This document shows, piece after piece, positions 42,533 through 50,758 of a DNA stretch of 64,000 nt. The stretch is from Paenibacillus contaminans (lineage in GTDB: Bacteria; Bacillota; Bacilli; Paenibacillales; NBRC-103111). Position 1 is the stretch's first letter; the number at the start of each line of letters is the position of its first letter. The translations under genes and the position numbers were made by a program. The stretch spans positions 248,001 to 312,000 of the forward strand of contig NZ_QMFB01000001.1 in the NCBI RefSeq assembly GCF_003285015.1, read 5' to 3'. The notes beneath the pieces are model-generated. The model saw nothing but the letters and a program-made list of their open reading frames with translations, did no database searches and was not told where the DNA came from.

Positions 42533-43565
42533 GAAAAGCGTCGTACTGATTATCGTTCAATTCATCCTTATCGCGGGACTTATTATTGCAGAGCGGATCG
42601 GACAACCCCACGCCATCCTTCGCGGGGGGTTATTTGCCGCGCTCTTGGCGGCTACAGGACTGCTGCTGCTTGCAAGGCTGCGTTTCAAGTCGAGGCTCGA
42701 AAGGGTAGCCTCGGAGCTGAAGCGCGCGATTCGGGGAAACGGCAGCACGCGTCTGCTCGCTAATGACGAACCGGCGTTTGACGAAGTCATTTTCTCGATA
42801 AATGCGTTAATCGAACAGCTGGAAGCCGTCCAAGTGCGGACGATAAAATCCGAAGCGGCAAGAAAAAGTCTGCTATCCAATATATCCCATGACATCAGAA
42901 CTCCGTTGACATCCATAATCGGATATGTCGACGCTCTGAAGGATGGACTTGCAGCCTCCGAGGAGGAAAAGCGGCAATATATCGACATCATTTCCCGTAA
43001 AGCGGCTGCTTTAAAGGAAATGATCAATGAAATATTCGATTTGGCGAAGCTGGATGCGGACGAGCTGCCGCTGAAGCGGGAAACGCTCGATCTTGCGGAA
43101 CTGGCAAGAGAAGCGGCGATCGGGCTGCTGCCGGAGCTAAAGACGTACGGCATCGAGCTTCAGGCGAACGTTCCGGACCGGATATGTCCGATCGCGGCGG
43201 ATCGGTTAGGCATGCAGCGCGTAATCGGCAATTTGCTCAAGAATGCCGTGACATACGGCAAAGACGGGTACGTAGTGGGGCTCGAGCTGAAAGTGGAGGA
43301 CGAACGGTATATCCTGAGCGTTTGGGATAAAGGGGCGGGAATCCGCGAAGTGGATTTGCCGCGCGTGTTCGACCGCATGTACCGCGGAGACGCAAGCAGA
43401 AGCTCGATGCAAGGCGGCGGAAGCGGAATCGGTCTGGCGGTAGCCAAAGCGATCGTGGAGAAGCACGGGGGCCTGATTTGGGCGGAAAGCCGGCCCGGGC
43501 TGCAAACGGTTTTCACCTTTACCGTTCCCAAGCAAGCGAGAAGCATTCAATTAAGAAACAATTAA
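42522..43565 (+). CDS. membrane histidine kinase of the bacitracin-type module
   Basis: The 347-residue protein has two membrane segments close together at the N-terminus (about 7-25 and 36-55), with almost no extracellular loop. A HAMP-like linker follows, then a HisKA domain with SNISHDIRTPLTSIIGY (phospho-acceptor His 123) and an ATPase domain (NLLKNAVTYG, DKGAGI, GGGSGIGLAVAKAIVEKHGG). The short sensor loop is typical of intramembrane-sensing kinases in Bacillota that respond to cell-envelope antibiotics, often by reading the state of a partner ABC transporter. ATG 42522 follows GGGAGAG and overlaps the regulator gene. Confidence 0.88.
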   Translation: MKPEKSVVLIIVQFILIAGLIIAERIGQPHAILRGGLFAALLAATGLLLLARLRFKSRLERVASELKRAIRGNGSTRLLANDEPAFDEVIFSINALIEQLEAVQVRTIKSEAARKSLLSNISHDIRTPLTSIIGYVDALKDGLAASEEEKRQYIDIISRKAAALKEMINEIFDLAKLDADELPLKRETLDLAELAREAAIGLLPELKTYGIELQANVPDRICPIAADRLGMQRVIGNLLKNAVTYGKDGYVVGLELKVEDERYILSVWDKGAGIREVDLPRVFDRMYRGDASRSSMQGGGSGIGLAVAKAIVEKHGGLIWAESRPGLQTVFTFTVPKQARSIQLRNN

Positions 43566-43612
43566 GATTCGGTTAAGAGCCATTTAAAACCGCCTGCTTA
43601 AGATGGGATTAT
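43551..43612 (+). promoter_or_regulatory. four phased TTAAGA boxes and candidate promoter before the ABC transporter
   Basis: TTAAGA occurs at 43551, 43562 and 43573 and TTAAAA at 43584, each exactly 11 bp apart, so all lie on one face of the helix. A further TTAAGA is at 43598. A -10-like GATTAT is at 43607-43612. The array overlaps the end of the kinase gene. Direct repeats at one-turn spacing are the usual sites for OmpR-type regulators. Confidence 0.7.
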
Positions 43613-43647
43613 GTGCTGGTGCAGCAGCTTGAAAGCAGGAGGTATAT

Positions 43648-44568
43648 ATGAGCGAAGTGATTAGAACGGCCGGTTTAACGAAGGATTACGACGGGCAGAA
43701 AGCGGTCGACGACCTTCATATGCACGTCAGGCAAGGGCAAATTTACGGTTTTCTCGGTCAGAACGGCGCCGGCAAAACGACGACGATCCGCATGCTCCTC
43801 GGTTTAATCAAGCCGACGGAAGGGCGAATCGAAATATTCGGAGAGCATTTGCCCGAGAAGCAGAAGGACATATTGCGGCGTATCGGTTCGATCGTCGAAT
43901 TTTCGGGCTTTTACGAGAACTTGACCGCCAAGGAAAACTTACTGATCAACGCAAAGCTCAAAGGCGTTCACAAAAGAAACGCATTGGAAGAAGCGCTCGA
44001 AATCGTCGGGCTGCACAACGAGCATAAGAAGCTTGTCGGCAATTATTCTTTGGGCATGAAACAAAGGTTAGGCATCGCAAGAGCGATTCTTCACCATCCG
44101 GAGCTGCTCGTTTTGGACGAGCCCACGAACGGTCTGGATCCTATCGGCATCAAGGAAATAAGGCGGCTTATTAAAGCGCTGGCAGAGGAAAGAAAAATTA
44201 CGATTTTGATTTCAAGCCATATATTAAGCGAGGTTGAGCAGGTTGCCGATCATATCGGCATTATCCATAAGGGGAAGCTCCTGGAAGAGGTTTCTTTCGA
44301 GGAGATGAGACGAAGAAACCGCAAATATTTGGAGTTTCAAGTGTCGAACGACAATAAAGCGGCGATGCTGCTCGAGAAGTTTTTTCAAATTACGGATTAT
44401 GAAGTTCATGGGGAAGGCCATATTCGCGTGTATTCGCATATCGGCGAACAGGGCAAGCTGAACAAGCTTTTTGTGGATCAAGGCATCGAGGTAACGAAAA
44501 TTGCGGCGAGCGAAGACAAGCTGGAGGACTATTTCGTCAAGCTGATAGGCGGTGGCACCATTGGTTAA
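43648..44568 (+). CDS. BcrA-like ABC transporter ATPase
   Basis: The 306-residue protein is a full ABC ATPase with a C-terminal extension: Walker A GQNGAGKTTTIRMLLG (about 37-52), signature YSLGMKQRLGIARA, Walker B LLVLDEPTNGLDP and switch His in SSHILSEVEQ. The QNGAGKTT variant and the IGSIVEFSGFYENLTAKENL stretch are typical of the BcrA/LanF group, which export or flip cell-envelope-active peptides such as bacitracin. ATG 43648 follows GCAGGAGG. It overlaps the permease gene and lies behind the phased TTAAGA array. Confidence 0.87.
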   Translation: MSEVIRTAGLTKDYDGQKAVDDLHMHVRQGQIYGFLGQNGAGKTTTIRMLLGLIKPTEGRIEIFGEHLPEKQKDILRRIGSIVEFSGFYENLTAKENLLINAKLKGVHKRNALEEALEIVGLHNEHKKLVGNYSLGMKQRLGIARAILHHPELLVLDEPTNGLDPIGIKEIRRLIKALAEERKITILISSHILSEVEQVADHIGIIHKGKLLEEVSFEEMRRRNRKYLEFQVSNDNKAAMLLEKFFQITDYEVHGEGHIRVYSHIGEQGKLNKLFVDQGIEVTKIAASEDKLEDYFVKLIGGGTIG

Positions 44569-45295
44569 TTTGCTGTATACGGAGCTTCTGAAGCTGAAGC
44601 GGGCCAAAATGTTCTTGGTCAGCGTAATCGGAGCAACCGCCGCCCCGATCATGATGTTTATAGGCTTTATAAATTCCAAAAGCTTACACCCCGATGAGCC
44701 GATTACATTCGACGTCTCCTTCTATAATACGAATTTGTACGTAATGCTGCTCATTGGAACGCTGCTTTACGGTGTCATAACGGCCTATTTGTACAATCGC
44801 GAATATACGGAAGATACGCTTAAAAATTTGCTGACGATCCCGGTTTCAAGAACAAGCCTTATTTTGAGCAAAATGGCGCTTTTATTTATTTGGATAATGG
44901 CGCTGACCATGGTAGCGTGGGGGCTGACGTTCGTCTTGGGGCTTCTCGGACGATTTGAAGGCTTGAGCGTTTCCGTCATTTTACAATCCCTGAAGCAGTT
45001 TGCGGTAGGGGCGAGCCTGCTTTTCCTGTTGTCGACGCCGACGATGTTCGTTACGTTTCTATTTAAAAACTATGTTCCGTCGATCATTTTTACGGCAACG
45101 ATTACGATGGCGAACGTCGCTTTAGTCGATAAGTCATACAGCGCGCTGTTTCCCTGGTCGGCGGTGAACGTGATCGCCAATAACGCCGTCGTTCCCGAAT
45201 ATCCCTTGTACTATTCTTATATTTCGATCTTTGCCGCATCATTAATCGGGTTAGCTGCCACAATCGTCTATTTCAAAAAGTCGGATATTCATTAA
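44561..45295 (+). CDS. BcrB-like ABC transporter permease
   Basis: A membrane protein of about 244 residues with six segments, beginning MVNLLYTELLKLKRAKMFLV, the usual start of BcrB/LanE-type ABC-2 permeases. It also has NREYTEDTLKNLLTIPVSRT, a conserved cytoplasmic loop that contacts the ATPase. The TTG at 44561 was chosen because it gives this canonical N-terminus; GTG at 44552 is a possible alternative. It overlaps the ATPase gene by eight bases. Together they probably remove bacitracin-like compounds or release them from undecaprenyl diphosphate. Confidence 0.83.
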   Translation: MVNLLYTELLKLKRAKMFLVSVIGATAAPIMMFIGFINSKSLHPDEPITFDVSFYNTNLYVMLLIGTLLYGVITAYLYNREYTEDTLKNLLTIPVSRTSLILSKMALLFIWIMALTMVAWGLTFVLGLLGRFEGLSVSVILQSLKQFAVGASLLFLLSTPTMFVTFLFKNYVPSIIFTATITMANVALVDKSYSALFPWSAVNVIANNAVVPEYPLYYSYISIFAASLIGLAATIVYFKKSDIH

Positions 45296-45337
45296 TGACG
45301 TTAAGTTTTCATTTTGCGAGGAGCGTGCAAACATCCT

Positions 45338-46159
45338 ATGTGGGAATCATTTGTTGCATTTATACTGGGGCTTGTCGAAGGGGTAACCGAGTTTGCCCCG
45401 GTTTCATCTACGGGACATATGATTATCGTCGACGATTTTTTGTTTCAAACGAAAGATATGTTTTCGCCGGAGGTTGCCAATACGTTTAAGATCGTCATCC
45501 AGCTCGGCTCGATTCTGGCAGTGGTCGTGCTGATGAGGGATCGTTTCATAAACCTGCTTGGGCTTCGCGGCCGGACCGGAGAGCAGGCATCAGGGCCGAG
45601 GCTTAAATTGCTGCAAGTAATCGTCGGGCTTATGCCGGCCGGCATTCTTTATTTACTCGTTGACGATTACGTCGACAAATATTTGTTTTCCGCCGAAACG
45701 GTCGTCGTCGGTCTTGTGCTCGGAGCGCTGCTCATGCTTGCTGCGGATTGGTTCCGGCCCCGCCGTCCGAAGACGGAGTCGGTCGATCAGATTACGTACA
45801 AGCAAGCCTTAACCGTCGGCTTGATTCAATGCGTCGCCATGTGGCCCGGCTTTTCCCGTTCCGGATCTACGATATCAGGGGGCGTCTTAACCGGGATGAG
45901 CCACCGCGCCGCTGCGGACTTTACATTTATTATGGCCGTGCCGATCATGGCGGGAGCCAGCCTGTTTTCGCTGATGAAAAGCTGGGATTCGATTACGGCC
46001 GACGTCATCCCGTTTTTCGTCGTCGGCTTCGCGAGCGCCTTCGTTTTTGCTCTAATTTCGATTCGCTTCTTCCTGAAGCTGATCAACAAGATCAAGCTTG
46101 TCCCGTTTGCCATTTACCGCTTAGTATTGGCGGCCGTTATTTATTTTGTATTTCTGTAA
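45338..46159 (+). CDS. uppP: undecaprenyl-diphosphatase, UppP/BacA family
   Basis: The 273-residue integral membrane enzyme has both signature regions of UppP/BacA: GLVEGVTEFAPVSSTGHMII near the N-terminus (catalytic Glu-rich EGxTE and PVSSTGH) and QCVAMWPGFSRSGSTISGG in the middle. It dephosphorylates undecaprenyl diphosphate to recycle the lipid carrier for peptidoglycan synthesis. Extra copies give bacitracin resistance. ATG 45338 gives the conserved MWESF start; the GAGGAG site is 12 bases upstream, slightly far. It follows the BcrAB-like genes by 42 bases and completes a drug-response module. Confidence 0.95.
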   Translation: MWESFVAFILGLVEGVTEFAPVSSTGHMIIVDDFLFQTKDMFSPEVANTFKIVIQLGSILAVVVLMRDRFINLLGLRGRTGEQASGPRLKLLQVIVGLMPAGILYLLVDDYVDKYLFSAETVVVGLVLGALLMLAADWFRPRRPKTESVDQITYKQALTVGLIQCVAMWPGFSRSGSTISGGVLTGMSHRAAADFTFIMAVPIMAGASLFSLMKSWDSITADVIPFFVVGFASAFVFALISIRFFLKLINKIKLVPFAIYRLVLAAVIYFVFL

Positions 46160-46223
46160 AGCGGATCAAACAAGGATAACGGCTTCGAAGTCCTGTGCAA
46201 CAAATAACCTCTGATATTCGAAC

Positions 46224-46266
46224 AAAGGAAGACGAACTCGAGCCATAGCTTGAGCGTCTTCCTTTA
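46224..46266. terminator. bidirectional intrinsic terminator
   Basis: AAAGGAAGACG pairs with CGTCTTCCTT (46254-46263), with an inner CTCGAG/CTTGAG stem, and A- or T-rich flanks on both sides. It serves the UppP gene (+) and the GbsR-type gene (-). Confidence 0.82.
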
Positions 46267-46293
46267 TTGCGTTTTAAGGCTGCCGGATGCGAT

Positions 46294-46860
46294 TTAGCTT
46301 CGCGTTTCCTCTTTAGGCACAAGCTTGAAAATTTCCCCTGTTTCAAACGTATCGATCAAACGGCCGAGCCACAAATAATAACGGATGGCTTCGTCCAGCT
46401 TGCCGATATCCGCCGCGATGAGCGTTTTCAGCGCCTCGTTGTTTTGATCGTCCTCCAATAGCCGCTGCAGCTCGGCAATCGATTTGCGCAGCGCGTGAAC
46501 GTTCATTTCGATCGATTTTCGCCATTTCGTATCGAAAAAATCCGCGAACGACTGGTACCAGTCCGTCTCCACTTCGTACAGATCTTTGCGGTTCCCTTTC
46601 TCCCATACCTGGTGAACCATCTTGAGGTCCGTCAACGTGCGGACACCCGTGCTCATGCTTGTTTTGCTCATGCCCATCTCTTGGCCCATTTCGTCCAGCG
46701 TCATAGGCTTATCTTGAAAAAACATCATGCCGTATAAATGACCGGTCGACAAGGTTACGCCGTACAAGTCCATATTTTTACCGATCGATTCGATGACGCG
46801 TTTGCGCGCCTTCTGAATCGTGCCGAATTGCTCTTCCGTAATCCCATCCCAGTGGTCCAT
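46294..46860 (-). CDS. GbsR/MarR-type transcriptional regulator
   Basis: The 188-residue protein matches the GbsR group of MarR-like regulators: TIQKARKRVIESIGKNMDLY, then the winged helix GHLYGMMFFQDKPMTLDEMG and MSKTSMSTGVRTLTDLKMVH, then a helical C-terminus. In Bacillus, GbsR and OpcR repress choline or glycine betaine uptake genes. ATG 46860 follows CAGGAGG. It is divergent from the OpuA-type betaine importer genes across a 280-base gap with two TTCA/TGAA dyads, so control of that operon is very likely. Confidence 0.88.
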   Translation of the reverse strand: MDHWDGITEEQFGTIQKARKRVIESIGKNMDLYGVTLSTGHLYGMMFFQDKPMTLDEMGQEMGMSKTSMSTGVRTLTDLKMVHQVWEKGNRKDLYEVETDWYQSFADFFDTKWRKSIEMNVHALRKSIAELQRLLEDDQNNEALKTLIAADIGKLDEAIRYYLWLGRLIDTFETGEIFKLVPKEETRS

Positions 46861-46956
46861 CGTTATCCTCCTGCGGAATCCGCCCTATTAATCGTGATCA
46901 TTCCAACATTTCTTAGCTGTATATAGGCAGTCACTTGTGCATAGATCAAATATATT

Positions 46957-47112
46957 TCATTGTATTGAACTTGGAATTGAAAGTAAAGACGGTGGCATGT
47001 CAGCAAAAGGGAGGAATCAGGAGTATTCTGAATGATTCGTTTGTAAAGTTTTTTCTGTACGTTCAATATGAACTAATTTAACTTTTGACCTGTTCTTGGT
47101 TTATCTTGTAAA
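46957..47112. promoter_or_regulatory. candidate GbsR operators and promoter between divergent genes
   Basis: Two dyads share the half-site GTTCAATA: GTTCA-ATA-TGAAC at 47061-47073, and TTCATTGTATTGAA at 46957-46970 with GTATTGAAC on the opposite orientation. A promoter-like TTGACC (47085-47090) and TGTAAA (47107-47112), spaced by 16 bases, lie just before the importer genes. Confidence 0.5.
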
Positions 47113-47140
47113 CTTAGCAGCATTGGAACGGGGGGATACG

Positions 47141-48349
47141 GTGATAGAAGTCAAACGGTTGTCAAAAATATTCGGACAGCACCCGGATAAAGCGATGCAG
47201 CTTCTCGAACAGGGGTGGAGCAAAAAGCGGATTTTCACGGAAACCAAACATACGGTAGGCGTGAATCAAGCGAGCTTTACAGTTAAAGAGGGGGAAATAT
47301 TCGTCATCATGGGGTTGTCAGGCAGCGGAAAATCCACGTTGATCCGGCTTCTGAACCGATTGATCGAGCCGACGGACGGCAGCATCATGTTTCGCGGCGA
47401 AGATATCGTAACGATGTCGGATGAGCGCCTTCGCGAATTCCGGAGAACGGCCATGAGCATGGTGTTTCAGAAATTCGCTTTGTTTCCGCATAAAACGGTC
47501 GTCCAAAATGTCGAGTTCGGACTGGAGGTACAAAAGATCGCGCCGAAAATCCGCAGAGAAAAAGCGCGGGAGGCCCTTGCGCTCGTCGGACTGCAGGATT
47601 GGGAGCACGAATTGCCCGACCGTTTAAGCGGAGGTATGCAGCAACGCGTCGGACTTGCAAGAGCGCTTGCCAATGCGCCGCAGGTTTTGCTGATGGATGA
47701 AGCGTTCAGCGCGCTTGATCCGCTTATCCGCAAGGATATGCAGGAGGAGCTGCGGGAGCTGCAGGAAAAGCTGAAGAAAACGATCGTTTTCATCACGCAC
47801 GATCTGAACGAAGCGCTGCGCATCGGCGATCGGATTGCCCTTATGAAGGACGGCTCGATCGTGCAAATCGGCACGCCCGAGGAAATTATGATCTCGCCTG
47901 CCAATGAATACGTGGAACGTTTTATTGAAGATGTGGATCTTTCCCGAGTGCTGAACGCTTCGCATGTGATGCGCAGACCCGAGTCGATAACGTATGACCG
48001 CGGCGGTCCGCGGGTTGCGCTGGAGCTGATGCGCGAGAACGGAATTTCCAATCTGTTCGTCGTCGACAACGCCAAAAAGCTGATCGGTGTCCTAACCGCC
48101 GAGGATACGGCAAGGGCGATCAAGGACCGGCTAAGTCTTGACGATATTATGATCCGCGATGTGCCGGTCGTTTCACCGGAAACGCTGCTTGGCGAAATGT
48201 TCGAGGTTATCAGCACGAGCCGGGTTCCCATAGCGGTTACTTCGGAAAGCGGGAAGCTGCTCGGCGTCGTTATTCGCGGTGCGGTGCTGGGAGCGCTTGC
48301 AGGCAATCACGACGGTCTTCGGAAGGCGGTGGCGGACAATGGGGCCTAA
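47141..48349 (+). CDS. opuAA: glycine betaine/proline ABC importer ATPase, OpuAA/ProV type
   Basis: The 402-residue protein has the ProV-type N-terminal extension (KAMQLLEQGWSKKRIFTETK), Walker A GLSGSGKST near residue 59, signature LSGGMQQRVGLARALA, Walker B VLLMDEAFSALDP, and two C-terminal CBS domains (about 275-400) that in OpuA sense ionic strength or c-di-AMP. It powers uptake of the osmoprotectant glycine betaine. GTG 47141 follows a GGGGGG site. The gene overlaps the permease gene by 11 bases. Confidence 0.92.
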   Translation: MIEVKRLSKIFGQHPDKAMQLLEQGWSKKRIFTETKHTVGVNQASFTVKEGEIFVIMGLSGSGKSTLIRLLNRLIEPTDGSIMFRGEDIVTMSDERLREFRRTAMSMVFQKFALFPHKTVVQNVEFGLEVQKIAPKIRREKAREALALVGLQDWEHELPDRLSGGMQQRVGLARALANAPQVLLMDEAFSALDPLIRKDMQEELRELQEKLKKTIVFITHDLNEALRIGDRIALMKDGSIVQIGTPEEIMISPANEYVERFIEDVDLSRVLNASHVMRRPESITYDRGGPRVALELMRENGISNLFVVDNAKKLIGVLTAEDTARAIKDRLSLDDIMIRDVPVVSPETLLGEMFEVISTSRVPIAVTSESGKLLGVVIRGAVLGALAGNHDGLRKAVADNGA

Positions 48350-49178
48350 AATACCGATTTCTTCATGGGTGGAAAAGGCGGTCGATTGGCTTAGCGGCAA
48401 TTTGGAATGGCTGTTCGGTTTTATCGCTTCGATTATCGAAGGAACCGTTCATTTGTTTTCACTCCTGTTTCACTTTCCGCCTGCATGGGTTTTGATCGTG
48501 CTGGTTGCCATATGGGCGTATCGGGCTGCCGGCCTGATGCTGGGCATTTTTTCGCTTATCGGATTGTTCCTGATCGATAATCTCGGTTTCTGGGAGCACA
48601 CGATGGATACGCTGGCGCTCGTCATGACGTCCGCGCTCATCTCGATCGTCGTGGGTTTGCCTCTAGGCATCTGGTGCGCGCGTAACAAAACGGTGCAAAA
48701 TGCCGTAACGCCGATGCTCGACTTTATGCAAACGATGCCGGCTTTCGTCTATTTGATTCCCGCCGTCACGTTCTTCGGACTGGGCGTCGTGCCGGGCGTT
48801 ATCGCATCGGTCATTTTCGCCGTACCGCCTACGATCCGCTTGACGAATCTCGGCATTCGCCAGGTTCCCTTCGATCTGATCGAAGCGGCCGATTCGTTCG
48901 GCACGACGTCCGCACAGAAGCTGTGGAAGGTGCAGTTTCCGCTTGCGCTTCCTACCCTGATGGCGGGCATCAATCAAACGATCATGCTTTCCTTGTCGAT
49001 GGTCGTTATCGCTTCGATGATCGGCGCGCAGGGCTTGGGGGCGGACGTTTATCGGGCCGTGACGCAGCTCAAAACCGGCGAAGGGTTCGAAGCGGGACTT
49101 GCAGTCGTCATTTTGGCGATCGTGCTGGACCGGTTGACGCAGCATATTTTTAAACCAAAGGGAGAGAAAAAACATTGA
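48339..49178 (+). CDS. opuAB: glycine betaine ABC importer permease, OpuAB/ProW type
   Basis: A 279-residue permease with about seven membrane segments and the binding-protein-dependent transport motif FDLIEAADSFGTTSAQKLWK followed by VQFPLALPTLMAGINQT. The LALVMTSALISIVVGLPLGI and MIGAQGLGADV stretches match OpuAB and ProW. ATG 48339 lies inside the end of the ATPase gene, and its own stop overlaps the start of the binding protein gene by four bases, so the three genes form a tightly coupled operon. Confidence 0.93.
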   Translation: MGPKIPISSWVEKAVDWLSGNLEWLFGFIASIIEGTVHLFSLLFHFPPAWVLIVLVAIWAYRAAGLMLGIFSLIGLFLIDNLGFWEHTMDTLALVMTSALISIVVGLPLGIWCARNKTVQNAVTPMLDFMQTMPAFVYLIPAVTFFGLGVVPGVIASVIFAVPPTIRLTNLGIRQVPFDLIEAADSFGTTSAQKLWKVQFPLALPTLMAGINQTIMLSLSMVVIASMIGAQGLGADVYRAVTQLKTGEGFEAGLAVVILAIVLDRLTQHIFKPKGEKKH

Positions 49179-50068
49179 AAAAGAACAAATTATTTTTCGC
49201 AACAGTCGGTTTAATCGGGATGACCTTGCTTGCAGCGGCCTGCGGGCAAAAAAAGACGGATTCCTCCGCATTTATAGGCGATCAGGTCAAATACGAAATT
49301 ATCGGCATCGATCCTGGAGCAGGAATCATGAAAACGACGGCTCAAGCGCTCAAGGATTACGACTTGTCGGATTGGAAGCTTGTGGAGGGCTCGGGAACCG
49401 CGATGACGGCGGCCTTCGATAAAGCTTACAAAGCCCAAATGCCGATCATCATTACCGGCTGGACGCCGCACTGGATGTTTTCCAAATACGATTTGAAGTA
49501 TCTTGAGGATCCTAAGGGCGTTTACGGCGGCGACGAGCAAATTCATACGATTGCAAGGAAAGGGCTCAAAACCGATCAGCCGTCGGCGTATACGGTACTG
49601 GACCGTTTCGAATGGACGCCCGGGGATATGGAGAAAGTGATGCTCGCGATCAGCGACGGCAAAAAGCCGGAGGAAGCGGCCGTGGATTGGATCAAGGATA
49701 ACGGCGGCAAGGTTGACGAATGGGTCAAAGACGTGCCGAAAGCTGAAGGCGTGAAGCTTAAGCTTGCTTATGTCGCATGGGATTCCGAAATTGCCAGCAC
49801 GAATCTTGTAAAAGCGGTGCTGGAATCGCGTCTTGGCTTTAAAGTCGATCTGCTGCAGGTCGAGGCGGGCCCGATGTGGGCGGGAATCGCCGGCGGCGAC
49901 GCGGATGCGATTGTGGCGGCTTGGCTGCCGACGACGCATAAGGACTACTATGACAAATATAAAGATAAGTTCGAAGATTTGGGACCGAACCTGTCCGGCA
50001 CGAAAATCGGGCTGGCGGTTCCCAAGTACATGGAGATCGGCTCCATCGAGGATTTGAAGAAAAAGTAA
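49175..50068 (+). CDS. opuAC: glycine betaine-binding lipoprotein, OpuAC type
   Basis: The 297-residue product has a lipoprotein signal with lipobox AAAC (Cys 23) and an OpuAC-type substrate-binding fold. IITGWTPHWMFSKYDLKYLE and VAAWLPTTHKDYYDKYKDKF supply tryptophans of the kind that form the aromatic cage around the quaternary ammonium of betaine. It starts with a TTG in the TTGA overlap with the permease gene, behind GGGAGAG, and is followed by a terminator that ends the operon. Confidence 0.92.
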   Translation: MKKNKLFFATVGLIGMTLLAAACGQKKTDSSAFIGDQVKYEIIGIDPGAGIMKTTAQALKDYDLSDWKLVEGSGTAMTAAFDKAYKAQMPIIITGWTPHWMFSKYDLKYLEDPKGVYGGDEQIHTIARKGLKTDQPSAYTVLDRFEWTPGDMEKVMLAISDGKKPEEAAVDWIKDNGGKVDEWVKDVPKAEGVKLKLAYVAWDSEIASTNLVKAVLESRLGFKVDLLQVEAGPMWAGIAGGDADAIVAAWLPTTHKDYYDKYKDKFEDLGPNLSGTKIGLAVPKYMEIGSIEDLKKK

Positions 50069-50080
50069 CCGGGATGCCTA

Positions 50081-50115
50081 GCGATCGCTCCTTTTTTCAG
50101 GGGCGGTCGTTTTTG
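50081..50115 (+). terminator. intrinsic terminator of the betaine importer operon
   Basis: GATCGCTCC pairs with GGGGCGGTC around a T-rich loop and is followed by TTTTT, 13 bases after the stop codon. Confidence 0.75.
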
Positions 50116-50165
50116 CAACTATTCTCGGCTTCGCAGCGTAAAAATGGTAACAAGGAGGGGAAAAG

Positions 50166-50654
50166 ATGAAACTGTATGTTCGAGATAATTTTTTCAATTC
50201 CGGGAAGACGGAAATTCTAGACGAACGAAATCATGCGGTTGGGGTGGTCGATCTCCGCAGCGCTTTCGGATCGGCCTTGGATGTGTACGGTTTGCAAGGA
50301 AGACTTCTATACGGCGGCAAATTTCCGATGTTATCGAATAAATGGATCGTAAGCGACGCCGGGGGAGACGAGTGCGGGATGCTGCGGTACCGGTTGTCCT
50401 TCCTGTCTAAACGATATGAATACGAGTCTTACGGGAGAGGCGTGTATGAAATAACGGCCGAGGCGTTTTCACGCGATTATGAAATTCGAAACTCACAAGG
50501 AGCTTTGGCCGCTACTTTCCGCAAAGTAGACGGCTGGTTCGAAGCGGCTGTCTACTGCCTGGAAAATCTTACGGATGAAGTGAGCAGCTATGAATGGATC
50601 GCCGTCATTCTCGGCATGAACGAAATCCAGAAACGGCATAGAAGCAGCGGTTGA
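50166..50654 (+). CDS. LURP-one-related (tubby-like fold) protein
   Basis: A 162-residue protein with the alternating beta pattern of LURP-one-related proteins: MKLYVRDNFFNSGKTEILDE, DVYGLQGRLLYGGKFPMLSN, YEITAEAFSRDYEIRNSQG and SSYEWIAVILGMNEIQKR at the end. These proteins fold like the membrane-tethering domain of phospholipid scramblases, but their bacterial role is unknown. ATG 50166 follows AAGGAGGGG. It is a separate unit between the betaine importer and the aminotransferase. Confidence 0.72.
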   Translation: MKLYVRDNFFNSGKTEILDERNHAVGVVDLRSAFGSALDVYGLQGRLLYGGKFPMLSNKWIVSDAGGDECGMLRYRLSFLSKRYEYESYGRGVYEITAEAFSRDYEIRNSQGALAATFRKVDGWFEAAVYCLENLTDEVSSYEWIAVILGMNEIQKRHRSSG

Positions 50655-50758
50655 AAAAGTCGGACCGCTCCTTAGGAGAAATAAAGGATACGGCGAGTAG
50701 TTCGCGAATACCTCTTGTAGGTGAACGGTACCATTGACAGAAGAGGGAGAGTTGCATA

